Positions 1 to 8,670 of a stretch of DNA of 64,000 nt are shown here, in pieces. The notes under the pieces are model-generated. The model saw nothing but the letters and a program-made list of their open reading frames with translations, searched no databases and was not told the DNA's origin. The stretch's first letter is position 1; the number at the start of each line of letters is the position of its first letter. This stretch comes from Clusia tigrina. Taxonomy: Eukaryota; Arthropoda; Insecta; Diptera; Clusiidae. The DNA is taken from the NCBI GenBank assembly GCA_920105625.2, contig OV050030.1, positions 169,381,315 to 169,445,314 on the forward strand, in the 5' to 3' direction. Both the position numbers and the translations under genes were made by a program.

Positions 1-220
1 CTGGAACACCAGAAAAGTCAATAAGTAGACTGTAATTGTTCTTTGTAAATAGTATATAAGAACTAGTCTTTTAAGAATAAAGTCTCTGGTCATTTTGATA
101 ATCAAACTAGTGAGTATCATTTGTTTTGTGGAAAAGTGCTAGGTTATAGCTACACGCGCGCTCAGGGCAGGCAGCGAAAGGACGCTCCCGAGGATAACAA
201 TCCAATACGGTCCCGAACAA
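1..220 (+). repeat. LTR-X 3' LTR, right-hand part (R/U5)
   Basis: This is the end of a plus-strand LTR whose complete copy lies at 35930-36444. It has a TATATAAG box at 53-60 and an AATAAA signal at 76-81. It is followed at 221-224 by CTGT, which also borders the left end of LTR-X at 24757-24760 and is a likely 4-bp target duplication. The left part of the LTR is outside the window. Confidence 0.75.
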
Positions 221-224
221 CTGT

Positions 225-1390
225 CAACATGTCGTCGACATAGAAATGATGGCGTAGAATATTCGCACCTACCTTAAAAGAGTCTTCCCACTTATTTGCA
301 ATGAGGTTTAGGCTGCGAATAGCTAAAAATGGCGAGGCTGACATACCATGTGATAGTGTGCAATTTGTATATTTGAATCGGGTGTTGTCCATTTTCGCGC
401 CAAGAAATGAGCTGAAATTTGCGATGCGAGGGGTGTACCAATACCATGTGATACATTTTTACTATGTCGCCGGTGAGTACATACTTGTATAGGCGACAAC
501 GAAGAATTCGCAGATACAGCTCTGCTTGTATGGTCGGTCCGACTAACAAAACATCTTTGATAGATTTTTGTGACGATTTGGCCGACGCATCGAATACGAC
601 CCTCAACTTTGTGCTAGTGCTTTTGGGTCTAAGTACTCACTGGTATGAAGTAATGTGGCTGTCTTAAATCTAAGTTTTTGCAAGCGACATATGGCCTAAC
701 TGTTCATATTCTTTCATGAATTGTACGTATTGCAATTTGATATTGGGGTCACGAGGAAAGCATCTTTCTAGCGAGTAAGATCGATTCAAAGCTAGACAAC
801 GAGAAGAATCAAGCGACTGGATCTTCCTTGAATGGAAGCTTCACCACCACACGACCATCTGTTTGTATTTCGGTATTGACAACATAGTCAGACTCGCATG
901 CCTGCTCATATTCTGTCCATTTCGTGGTCATTGACTTTACATCTTCTAATGACACTTTCTAGTTGCTGACTTAAATTTTCATAATCGAGTGTAGAAAGGC
1001 AGCATTATTGTGCGCGTGCCTTACAAAGCGATTTGTAGCGACCTGATACCACCCATTCGAATGTGGTCTCTTGTAATGTTAGCGGATGCGATGCGAATTT
1101 GATTTGGCCGTTACACAGAATGTCAAAGAAACTATCTGCTCCGATGAGCAGGTCCATTGGTTGTTATTTAAAAAAATATTCGTCAGCGAAATCAATTTTT
1201 GAAGACACTTGGCATGTGCTTATGTCTAAATCATACTCGGGCTGATATCCAGACAATCAATTAGCGACTAGTAAATTTGCTTCTATTTCAAAATTGTTGT
1301 AACGAGAGCGAATTGTTCTTTGCATTTGGTGTTTTATTTTGGATGATAAACCACCAACGCCGAAAATATTTACTGTTGTTTTTATTTTAG
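225..1390 (-). pseudogene. BEL/Pao protease and reverse transcriptase N-terminal half (broken)
   Basis: This is a decayed minus-strand polyprotein of a BEL/Pao retrotransposon. A retropepsin-like stretch with DLLIGADSFFD is seen near 1080-1150. The RT follows in at least two frames: 606 to 292 carries VVFDAS and LTGDIVKMY, and 392 to 230 carries HGMSASPFLA and the catalytic HHFYVDDM. Coding ends abruptly after YVDDMLT because LTR-X is inserted there. The missing thumb, RNase H and integrase parts are seen across the equivalent insertion at 22949-24756. Several frameshifts make this a pseudogene. An almost identical copy is at 36449-37613. Confidence 0.85.
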
Positions 1391-1955
1391 GCAAATTCAG
1401 AACATTGGCGAGCACGAGTCTAAGGGAACACGGCCAAATTGGTATTCACCCATTGAATTGCGAATTAAAACAATAGCAGTGGCAAGCCTAGCGTTATCTA
1501 AAGACTTTTCCATATGCACATTCACTACTGCTGATGCTGTGGGTACACCGAACTCATTTGCGGCCCCATCAGTTGTAGTTGGGCGATGCAGTAGGGAGTG
1601 ATGTGACTTGTTGCATACTCTGCCCATGTATTTAGATGTACATTTGGCAACACCATGACCATCTGATAAGCAATTTATACAGAGGCCCAATTTTTTAATT
1701 ATGATAAGCTACTGGCGATTTCCATTGCTTTGAATTTAGCGCAGCCACTAAGCCAATGGCCTTTGCATTTACAATGAGCGCATGACCTTTGTAGCGCATG
1801 AAAAACTGTACGATTTTCTGAAGATTTGAGCTTATTTTTATTTGCATGCGCAGAATCTGACTGAGATGAGCAAGGTTCTGCTGATTCGAGAAACTGGCAT
1901 CTACGCTCAAGTTGCTTCGAAAATACTTCCCATGTCGGCAACGAACTAAAATATA
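1391..1955 (-). pseudogene. BEL/Pao gag C-terminal part with zinc knuckles and protease start
   Basis: The minus strand, in two overlapping frames, encodes the C-terminal half of a Pao gag. First comes SSLPTWEVFSKQLERRCQFL, typical of Pao gag. Then CAHCKCKGHWLSGC (CX2CX4HX4C) follows, and after a frame change CINCLSDGHGVAKC and a CX2C..HH finger. The protease active-site region reads LDSCS where the family usually has LDSGSQ. The N-terminal gag half sits at 14392-14895; the two are separated by the gypsy array inserted into this gene. An uninterrupted relative is at 52441-53523. Confidence 0.85.
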
Positions 1956-1956
1956 A

Positions 1957-2862
1957 AGTTGTGTATAAATTTTGCCTCACAACAAATCCAACGAGCGCCG
2001 TTTAGGAAACTTTTTACACATACACGCCATGAGCAAAAGCCTTCACGGCTAATGCAACGCAACATTGAATTAATTCCAACTCAAAGAGACACCCACATAT
2101 GGATTATTTCAACAAATACAAGCAAAGCCCAGAAGTGGAGTACCCAGTAGGAACCGAGGAACCGAGCTTGCCGAATACGTTCATTCATTAAAGAATATAT
2201 CAACGACATGTAGAAACGAATACAAAACACAAAAGTAGCACGACAGAACCATCGTTACGCATGCCACCAGTACGGACAAAGCACAAAGAGGAAAAGAAGA
2301 AAATTATACATAAAATAATTGAGTTATGGACAAAGCTGCAAAGGTGAACGAAGGACAAATGTCCACAATAACAAAACACTATTGAAGGTTGCCAAAAGAT
2401 AAATGATCAGGACAACAACAAACAGAAGAACAACAACAAAGCGGCGAAGGTGATCAAAGGACAAACCACTACAACAACAACGAGCATGGCTTAGCAACAA
2501 GCGACGTCGACCAACGGGAGTGGAACTTCAAACAACGGCCCGCCAACAACACTATACACTGGCAGGGGTGGTCGTTTAAGACTATATAAGCCGTGTCGTT
2601 CGAGGAGTAGGTCTCTTTTGATGCATACCGCCGACGAAATCAGACCTGCTCTTTTGCTGCATACCGTCGACAACATCAGACCTGTTCTTCTACTGCATTC
2701 CGACGACGAGTTTAGACCTCTCGTGTACTCCAAACCGCCGAATAGATCAGAGCTTCTTTTGCTACATACAGCCGACTGGACAAGACCTATTCTACTAGAC
2801 ACATACGCTACGAACTCAGTGAGAACATCTGGTTTTCAATCGTTTTCTCACTGAGACACAAT
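1957..2862 (+). repeat. Truncated 5' LTR of gypsy unit 1
   Basis: It matches the start of the full LTR at 12961 (TATAAATTTTGCCTCAC) through the first hairpin repeat, then changes to gag sequence after GAGACACA at about 2860. It has a 26-bp deletion near 2029 relative to the other LTRs, and about 3 percent divergence from the 3' LTR by eye. The poly(A) signal and hairpins 2-4 of the full LTR are missing. Confidence 0.8.
2583..2590 (+). promoter_or_regulatory. LTR TATA box, unit 1
   Basis: TATATAAG stands in the LTR about 30 bp upstream of the 36-bp repeat block. Transcription would start near 2615, so the repeat block and hairpin would be in the RNA. Confidence 0.6.
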
Positions 2863-3153
2863 GCCCAAGTACTTTTTTGTTGGGAGTGCGGAAAGAGAGG
2901 TACTAGAACAGTTGAATGCTGTAGGACGGTAGGGGGAAACGAGCGGGGCTGCCGCCAGCAACGAGGCATGGTGCAGCCCACCAACAGCAGTCCTCAAAAT
3001 CACCAAGTATGTTACGCTACGATGGACAGCGTATCTGTGCCGCGGTCACCATTGGCGCCATCCAAGTCACAGCCACCATCGATACCGGAGCTACGTGGAG
3101 CTTCGTCAGCGAACGCCTTAGCCGCCAGTTACGTGCAATCACAGGTGGGGTAA
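2863..3153 (+). pseudogene. gag nucleocapsid remnant, unit 1
   Basis: Frame 1 is open from upstream of 2863 to 3153 and contains CWECGKRGTRTVEC, a CX2CX4HX4C-type knuckle in which His is replaced by Thr. It overlaps the pol frame (start 3009) by about 145 bases in a -1 relation, the usual gag-pol arrangement of Ty3/gypsy elements. The matrix and capsid parts are missing: LTR sequence joins the gag tail directly at about 2860. The same junction occurs in all three units. Confidence 0.65.
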
Positions 3154-5033
3154 GCCCCACACACATACGCGCACGTATGGCAGACGGGCGCACTCGAGAA
3201 ATAACAGAAGTACTCAGGGAGAACATACAGCTAGGAGAACAACTTTGCGAATTAGACTGCTTAATGATGCCCGAGTCTACAGATGACCTACTCCCAGGTC
3301 TTGACTTCATGATGAAGCAAGGCACAAAAATAAGATGCGGTGATCAAGAAGTCACACTAGGACCCCAGGCCGATGGCGTGCAACTCCGAGATTTTACATT
3401 GTGCACGACCATACGGGAAGAGGCCCTCACAGAGGAGGAAAGGATTCAACAATTCTTAACTACAGAGCTAAGTAAATTCAACGAGGAAACAGGCGTCTCC
3501 AACATTACCAGCCACAAAATTGTGATGAGTGATGATAGACCAATAAAACAAAGATACTATCCACGAAACCCAGCGCAACAGGAGGTGATCAACAAAGAAC
3601 TGAATGATCTGTTGACAAAAGGTTGCATAGAGCCGTCCCACAGCCCTCACAGTGCCCCAATTGTTCTCGTGCGAAAGAAGGATGGAGGTTGGAGACTGTG
3701 TGTCGACTATCGACAACTGAACGCAAGATCCATTCCAGACGCTTATCCGCTACCACGGATACATCACATCCTGGACCGCTTACGCGAAGCAAAGTACACG
3801 AGCAGTCTGGACCTAGAGAACGGGTATTGGCAAATTCCCATGGAGGAGGAAAGCAAACAATACACAGCCTTCACTGTACCAGGTAGGGGACTCTACCAAT
3901 GGAAGGTCATGCCCTTCGGGCTACACTCTGCGCCGGCAACTTTCCAGAGAGCTTTGGATAGAATAATAGGCCCCGATTTGGAGCCCTACGCCTTCGCCTA
4001 CTTAGACGATATAATCGTCGCAGGAAAAACTCTTGAGGAACACCAGAAAAATCTTGCCGAAGTCTTCAGGCGATTGCGAGAAGCAAATTTAAAACTCAAT
4101 CGAGAGAAGTGCGCTTTCTTCCGCAGCGAGATCAAATATATCGGCCACTTAGTCAGCGAGAAAGGTATCCACACGGACCCTGATAAGGTGGCGGCTATTC
4201 GGGAATTAAAACCACCACAAAATATACGAGAACTACGACGGTGCCTAGGCATTGCATCTTGGTACCGACGCTTCGTACCTGGTTTTGCTAAAACCACATA
4301 CCCCCTGACAGCACTACTAAAGAAGGGTAAGCACTTCAAGTGGACCGAAGACCAACAAACAGCGTTCGAGCAGTTAAAGAAACAACTAACAGAGGCGCCA
4401 ATCCTCACCTGTCCTGACTTCACGCAAAGATTATTACAGACGGACGCTAGTGAGTATGGTTTGGGTGCTGTACTTACCCAAGAAATCGAAGGAACAGAGC
4501 GGGTAATAGCATACGCCAGCCGACACTTAAATGGAGCGGAGCAGAATTATACACCAACGGAAAAAGAGTGCTTAGCCATAGTGTGGGGTATAAGAAAGAT
4601 GCGGCCATATCTCGAGGGCTACCGGTTCACCGTGATTACAGACCATCTGTCGCTAAAATGGTTAAATTCTATTGAGAGTCCTTCGGGACGCATAGCCAGG
4701 TGGGCACTGGAACTGCAACAGCACTCGTTTGAGGTGCAATACAGGCGGGGAAAACTCAACGTGTTGGCAGACGCACTCTCGAGACAGCCGATAGAACCTA
4801 CACGCGGTGTGAAAGTACACGAAGAACATGAGCAGAACTGCAACTGGTGGAAGAAACGTAAGGCGGAAGTGATGGCGGAGCCCATGAAATACGCGGATTA
4901 TACCATCGAAGATGGACAACTCTACAGACATATACCAAATCGAGCAGGCGATGAAGACTGCACTCCATGGAAGTTATGCGTTCCCAGACCATTGAGGGAA
5001 CGCATTCTAAGAGAAAACCAAGATAGCCAATAG
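3009..5033 (+). CDS. pol: gypsy pol: aspartic protease, reverse transcriptase, RNase H (unit 1)
   Basis: This is a 674-residue open frame. The protease active site is IDTGATWSF (Asp25). RT motifs include LVRKKDGGWRLCVDYRQLN, SLDLENGYWQIPM, MPFGLHSAPATFQ and FAYLDDIIVAG (Tyr331 to Asp334). RNase H begins at LQTDASEYGLGAVL (Asp479) and continues through PTEKECLAIVWG and ITDHLSLKWL to LADALSRQP. The frame is open throughout these domains. It stops after RENQDSQ, where a deletion has removed the HX3-4H part of the integrase zinc finger and shifted the frame. The start is the first ATG after the gag overlap; natural expression would be by frameshifting from gag. Confidence 0.9.
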   Translation: MLRYDGQRICAAVTIGAIQVTATIDTGATWSFVSERLSRQLRAITGGVSPTHIRARMADGRTREITEVLRENIQLGEQLCELDCLMMPESTDDLLPGLDFMMKQGTKIRCGDQEVTLGPQADGVQLRDFTLCTTIREEALTEEERIQQFLTTELSKFNEETGVSNITSHKIVMSDDRPIKQRYYPRNPAQQEVINKELNDLLTKGCIEPSHSPHSAPIVLVRKKDGGWRLCVDYRQLNARSIPDAYPLPRIHHILDRLREAKYTSSLDLENGYWQIPMEEESKQYTAFTVPGRGLYQWKVMPFGLHSAPATFQRALDRIIGPDLEPYAFAYLDDIIVAGKTLEEHQKNLAEVFRRLREANLKLNREKCAFFRSEIKYIGHLVSEKGIHTDPDKVAAIRELKPPQNIRELRRCLGIASWYRRFVPGFAKTTYPLTALLKKGKHFKWTEDQQTAFEQLKKQLTEAPILTCPDFTQRLLQTDASEYGLGAVLTQEIEGTERVIAYASRHLNGAEQNYTPTEKECLAIVWGIRKMRPYLEGYRFTVITDHLSLKWLNSIESPSGRIARWALELQQHSFEVQYRRGKLNVLADALSRQPIEPTRGVKVHEEHEQNCNWWKKRKAEVMAEPMKYADYTIEDGQLYRHIPNRAGDEDCTPWKLCVPRPLRERILRENQDSQ

Positions 5034-6058
5034 GTACTATTGGCTAGGTTTCTTCAGGGATACTAGCCGATATGTACGCCAGTGTAAACTTTGTCAAGAG
5101 TACAAAAGCAGCCAACAGCAGCCTGCGGGGAAAATGCTAACCCAAATACCCGATGAACCATGGGCAATTCTCTGCGCAGATTTTGTGGGACCACTACCTC
5201 GTTCCACGCATGGGAACACCATGATGGTGGTGTTTTGTGATAAATTCACAAAATGGACAGAAATGGTACCACTCCGGAAAGCCACTACTGAGACTTTACA
5301 ACCGGCCTTCCGGGAACGGATCATTGCACGCTTCGGGTTCCCAAAGATTCTAGTCACAGATAATGGATCCCAATTCACGAGCAAAACGTTTCGCAAGTTC
5401 ACGCTGCACTACGGTATACGACATCAATTCACTGCACTTTACACGCCACAAGAGAACGCGGTTGAGCGCACAAATCGTACAGTGAAGACGATGATATCGC
5501 AGTTTGCCAACAAGCAACAGCGAAAATGGGACGATCTACTACCGGAATTAACGCTGGCAATAAACACAAGTGTCTCGGAAACTACGGGATATAGCCCCGC
5601 GTACCTACTACAAGGACGGGAACCACGTTTGCCAAGAACCATGTACGACGAAGTCACTATAGGAACTGGACAACTAACCAGAAGTCTCGACGAGCGAACG
5701 GCACAACTAAAGGAAATTTACACCCTCGTTAGACACAATTTGGAACGAGCTGCACAGGATCAAGGTAGACATTACAACTTACGACATAGAGCATGGAAAC
5801 CTAATATTGGGCAGATGGTATTAGTCAAGCAGCACCACCTGTCCAAAGCCACGGATCATTTCGCAGCTAAGTTGGCGTCACGCTACGATGGCCCATATAG
5901 AGTAGAAAATTTCAGTTCTCCTGTAATAGTGACGTTAGCACAGCAGGGAGGTAGAAGAAAATAAACAGCCCACATAAGTGAACTAAAACCGTACTGTACA
6001 CCTGACACCAACGAAGGTCAAATTACCCTTCCACGAAGGTCAGGGAATGGGGAAAATT
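5032..6058 (+). pseudogene. gypsy integrase (unit 1), frame-separated and with an internal stop
   Basis: The integrase frame is open from about 5032 (YYWLGFF, then CKLCQEY, the CC half of the zinc finger) and has an ATG at 5134. Catalytic residues counted from that ATG are Asp16 (CADFVGP), Asp76 (VTDNGSQF) and Glu111 (AVERTN). A chromodomain-free C-terminal region with MVLVKQHHLS and YDGPYRVE follows. A TAA at 5962-5964 interrupts it. In the same frame the next residues, TAHISELKPY, are the conserved integrase tail, and the frame closes at about 6058. The HH zinc ligands are missing. The lesions are the same in all three units. Confidence 0.82.
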
Positions 6059-6154
6059 AATACAAGAAAACTGATAAAAGAACACGTTGACAAAGAACGA
6101 GGGAGAAGCCGAGAAAACAACAAACTACCGTTTCCCGAAAAAAAAAGTTTCGCG

Positions 6155-6160
6155 TATAAA
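6155..6160 (+). promoter_or_regulatory. Candidate internal TATA box upstream of the Ulp1-like gene, unit 1
   Basis: TATAAA lies 96 bp before the ATG of the Ulp1-like ORF, after the integrase end. A good splice-donor-like CAA/GTAAGT stands at 6208-6216. The three units share both (TATA at 11672-11677 and 42376-42381). It may be a private promoter, or a spliced subgenomic arrangement like errantiviral env; sequence alone cannot decide. Confidence 0.35.
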
Positions 6161-6250
6161 GCTCACAGCCACACAGCCACGATCCTCTTTGAGAAACTGG
6201 CTGGCAACAAGTAAGTATCAAGTCAAAGTTAAAAAAAATCCAAAATAAAG

Positions 6251-7171
6251 ATGAACAATGCAAAAATGGCCTACACAAAATTAACACGTGTCAACATTGA
6301 GACACCATGGACCAAGGATCTGCCTATACTGGAGATAAGTTCAGGAGATGAAGACGAAGACCAACTAGAGGAAATACTCCTGGTGTACCCAACCGGCGTA
6401 GGAGGATTTTGCATCTGGAAAAACGACGTCGCACGCCTAAAGGAGGGCCAGTTGCTGAATGATATAATCATAGATTTTTACCTCAAGTGGATTCGACATA
6501 ACCTCATTCCCCGCAGTCAACAGGAAAAATTGTATATATTTAGCACACACTTCTTTTCGTCACTTACGAAAGTGCCTGACACGCCCGAAAAACAACATCA
6601 ACGTGTCAGACGATGGACCAAAAACGACAATATTTTCCAGAAAGACTTCATAATGATTCCTATCCACCAAAATCAGCACTGGTACCTCATCATCATATGT
6701 TTCCCGGGTGCAACTGCGACAGGACAACACGGCACTACAATTTTAATTTTCGACTCCATGGTAAAGAGATCCTACACACGTGAAGCAGAAGCAGTTCGTC
6801 AATACCTGCAGGAGGAATTTAGGGCGAAAATTGGAAGAATGCCACCCGCCACATTCGATGGTAACAACATACCGGGTTATGTCCCAAAGACGCCACAACA
6901 ACATAACCAGACGGACTGTGGTGTGTTTACCTTGCAAAATGCGGAGAGTTTCTTTACCGAAGCTATAGGCAGCGACAAGTGGAGATCAGCTGATCTAAAC
7001 CAATGGTACACAGATGATACGATCCGGCAGAAGAGACGAGAGATAATCCATATCCTCAAGCAACTGTGTCTAAATAAGCCTACCGACTCCCGGTTAAAAT
7101 CAGAATCCACTCCAGAAAGGCGAAACTCTTCAGGCACCGACGACACCTCTGATGGGAACTGGAAGAGGTAG
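6251..7171 (+). CDS. Ulp1/SENP-like SUMO protease (peptidase family C48) carried by gypsy unit 1
   Basis: This 306-residue protein has the core of a Ulp1-type deSUMOylating cysteine protease. LLNDIIIDFYLKWI (68-81) is the N-terminal signature, His143 is in QHWYLIII, Asp168 in LIFDSM, and Gln217 and Cys223 in PQQHNQTDCGVF; all four catalytic positions are present. The spread of the motifs fits the SENP6/7 (Ulp2) side better than the compact Ulp1 core, but that is tentative. Near the N terminus PILEISSGDEDED (25-37) looks like a SUMO-interacting motif with an acidic tail. The gene is intronless and occupies the env position after integrase. A single TAG ends it; the same frame then stays open for 95 codons to 7459, right at the next LTR. 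The ATG at 6251 has another in-frame ATG six codons later. Confidence 0.88.
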   Translation: MNNAKMAYTKLTRVNIETPWTKDLPILEISSGDEDEDQLEEILLVYPTGVGGFCIWKNDVARLKEGQLLNDIIIDFYLKWIRHNLIPRSQQEKLYIFSTHFFSSLTKVPDTPEKQHQRVRRWTKNDNIFQKDFIMIPIHQNQHWYLIIICFPGATATGQHGTTILIFDSMVKRSYTREAEAVRQYLQEEFRAKIGRMPPATFDGNNIPGYVPKTPQQHNQTDCGVFTLQNAESFFTEAIGSDKWRSADLNQWYTDDTIRQKRREIIHILKQLCLNKPTDSRLKSESTPERRNSSGTDDTSDGNWKR

Positions 7172-7459
7172 AAGACGACACCAGCTACACCGAAGACAAC
7201 AGACGAATGCACGGCCAACACCCCAGAAACGCGATGGTCCGAGATAGTTTTTGAGAGCAACGCCGAACTAGATGGACCCAAAGCTACGCAACTACCACCA
7301 AGTCTGGTGCAGGCACTAAGGGCCCACACACCGAGGAAATATGGCAGAGTCCGCTTCAATATACCGCCATATCGTATAGTACGCATACTGGAGAGGACTA
7401 CCATTTACTTCCACCGGAAAGTGGAGAGGGCGTGTGAGGACCAAAATTTACAAATATAA
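7172..7459 (+). other. In-frame extension of the Ulp1-like ORF past TAG
   Basis: After the TAG at 7169-7171 the same frame is open for 95 codons and closes with TAA two to three bases into the following LTR. The conceptual product is basic, with RKYGRVRFNIPPYRIVRILE near its end. The frame ends at the LTR boundary in all three units, as 3'-terminal retroelement genes often do. Either TAG is a shared nonsense mutation or it is read through. A competing +1 frame is open only for about 35 codons. Confidence 0.5.
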
Positions 7460-8379
7460 ATTTTGCCTCACAACAAAACCAACGAGCGCCGTTTAGGAAC
7501 CTTTATACACACACACGCCACAAACCCAAGTATGGCAGTTAAGAAAATAGCAAAAGCCTTCACGGCTAATGCAACGCAACATTGAATTAATTCCAACTCA
7601 AAGAGACACCCACATATGGATTATTTCAACAAATACAAGCAAAGCCCAGAAGTGGAGTACCCAGTAGGAACCGAGGAACCGAGCTTGCCGAATACGTTCG
7701 TTCATTAAAGAATATATCAACGACATGTAGAAACGAATACAAAACACAAAAGTAGCACGACAGAACCATCGTTACGCATGCCACCAGTACGGACAAAGCA
7801 CAAAGAGGAAAAGAAGAAAATTATACATAAAATAATTGAGTTATGGACAAAGCTGCAAAGGTGAACGAAGGACAAATGTCCACAATAACAAAACACTATT
7901 GAAGGTTGCCAAAAGATAAATGATCAGGACAACAACAAACAGAAGAACAACAACAAAGCGGCGAAGGTGATCAAAGGACAAACCACTACAACAACAACGA
8001 GCATGGCTTAGCAACAAGCGACGTCGACCAACGGGAGTGGAACTTCAAACAACGGCCCGCCAACAACACTATACATTGGCAGGGGTGGTCGTTTAAGACT
8101 ATATAAGCCGTGTCGTTCGAGGAGTAGGTCTCTTTTGATGCATACCGCCGACGAAATCAGACCTGCTCTTTTGCTGCATACCGTCGACAACATCAGACCT
8201 GTTCTTCTACTGCATTCCGACGACGAGTTTAGACCTCTCGTGTACTCCAAACCGCCGAATAGATCAGAGCTTCTTTTGCTACATACAGCCGACTGGACAA
8301 GACCTATTCTACTAGACACATACGCTACGAACTCAGTGAGAACATCTGGTTTTCAATCGTTTTCTCACTGAGACACAAT
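7455..8379 (+). repeat. Middle (shared) LTR of the gypsy array, truncated type
   Basis: It serves as 3' LTR of unit 1 and 5' LTR of unit 2. It starts at TATAAATTTTGCC after a purine-rich stretch (about 7413-7427) and breaks off after hairpin 1 into gag, exactly like the LTR at 1957. It keeps the 26 bp lost from the unit 1 LTR. Its TATATAAG is at 8100-8107. Confidence 0.8.
8100..8107 (+). promoter_or_regulatory. LTR TATA box, unit 2
   Basis: TATATAAG is at the same place in the LTR as in unit 1. Confidence 0.6.
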
Positions 8380-8670
8380 GCCCAAGTACTTTTTTGTTGG
8401 GAGTGCGGAAAGAGAGGTACTAGAACAGTTGAATGCTGTAGGACGGTAGGGGGAAACGAGCGGGGCTGCCGCCAGCAACGAGGCATGGTGCAGCCCACCA
8501 ACAGCAGTCCTCAAAATCACCAAGTATGTTACGCTACGATGGACAGCGTATCTGTGCCGCGGTCACCATTGGCGCCATCCAAGTCACAGCCACCATCGAT
8601 ACCGGAGCTACGTGGAGCTTCGTCAGCGAACGCCTTAGCCGCCAGTTACGTGCAATCACAGGTGGGGTAA
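8380..8670 (+). pseudogene. gag nucleocapsid remnant, unit 2
   Basis: This is the same truncated gag tail as in unit 1, with the knuckle CWECGKRGTRTVEC and a -1 overlap with pol. The fusion to the LTR is at the identical base. Confidence 0.65.

Noticed and set aside
2968..3153. A separate small gene starting at ATG 2968
   Set aside because: It is the tail of the gag frame that overlaps pol, continuous with the zinc knuckle upstream.
3998..4423. 141-residue minus-strand frame opposite pol, repeated in units 2 and 3
   Set aside because: It is a shadow of the real RT/RNase H frame, with no motif of its own.
6251..7171. The Ulp1-like gene as an ordinary host SENP gene
   Set aside because: It is intronless, lies between integrase and LTR in all three units, and moves with the element. 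A host origin before capture is still likely.
6251..7171. Adenain-like protease of a Polinton/Maverick element
   Set aside because: No DNA polymerase B, packaging ATPase or capsid genes are nearby, and the neighbours are gypsy pol genes.
6877..7404. 175-residue minus-strand frame opposite the Ulp1-like gene and its extension
   Set aside because: It is antisense to the motif-bearing frame and has no recognisable domain; its persistence follows from the near identity of the units.
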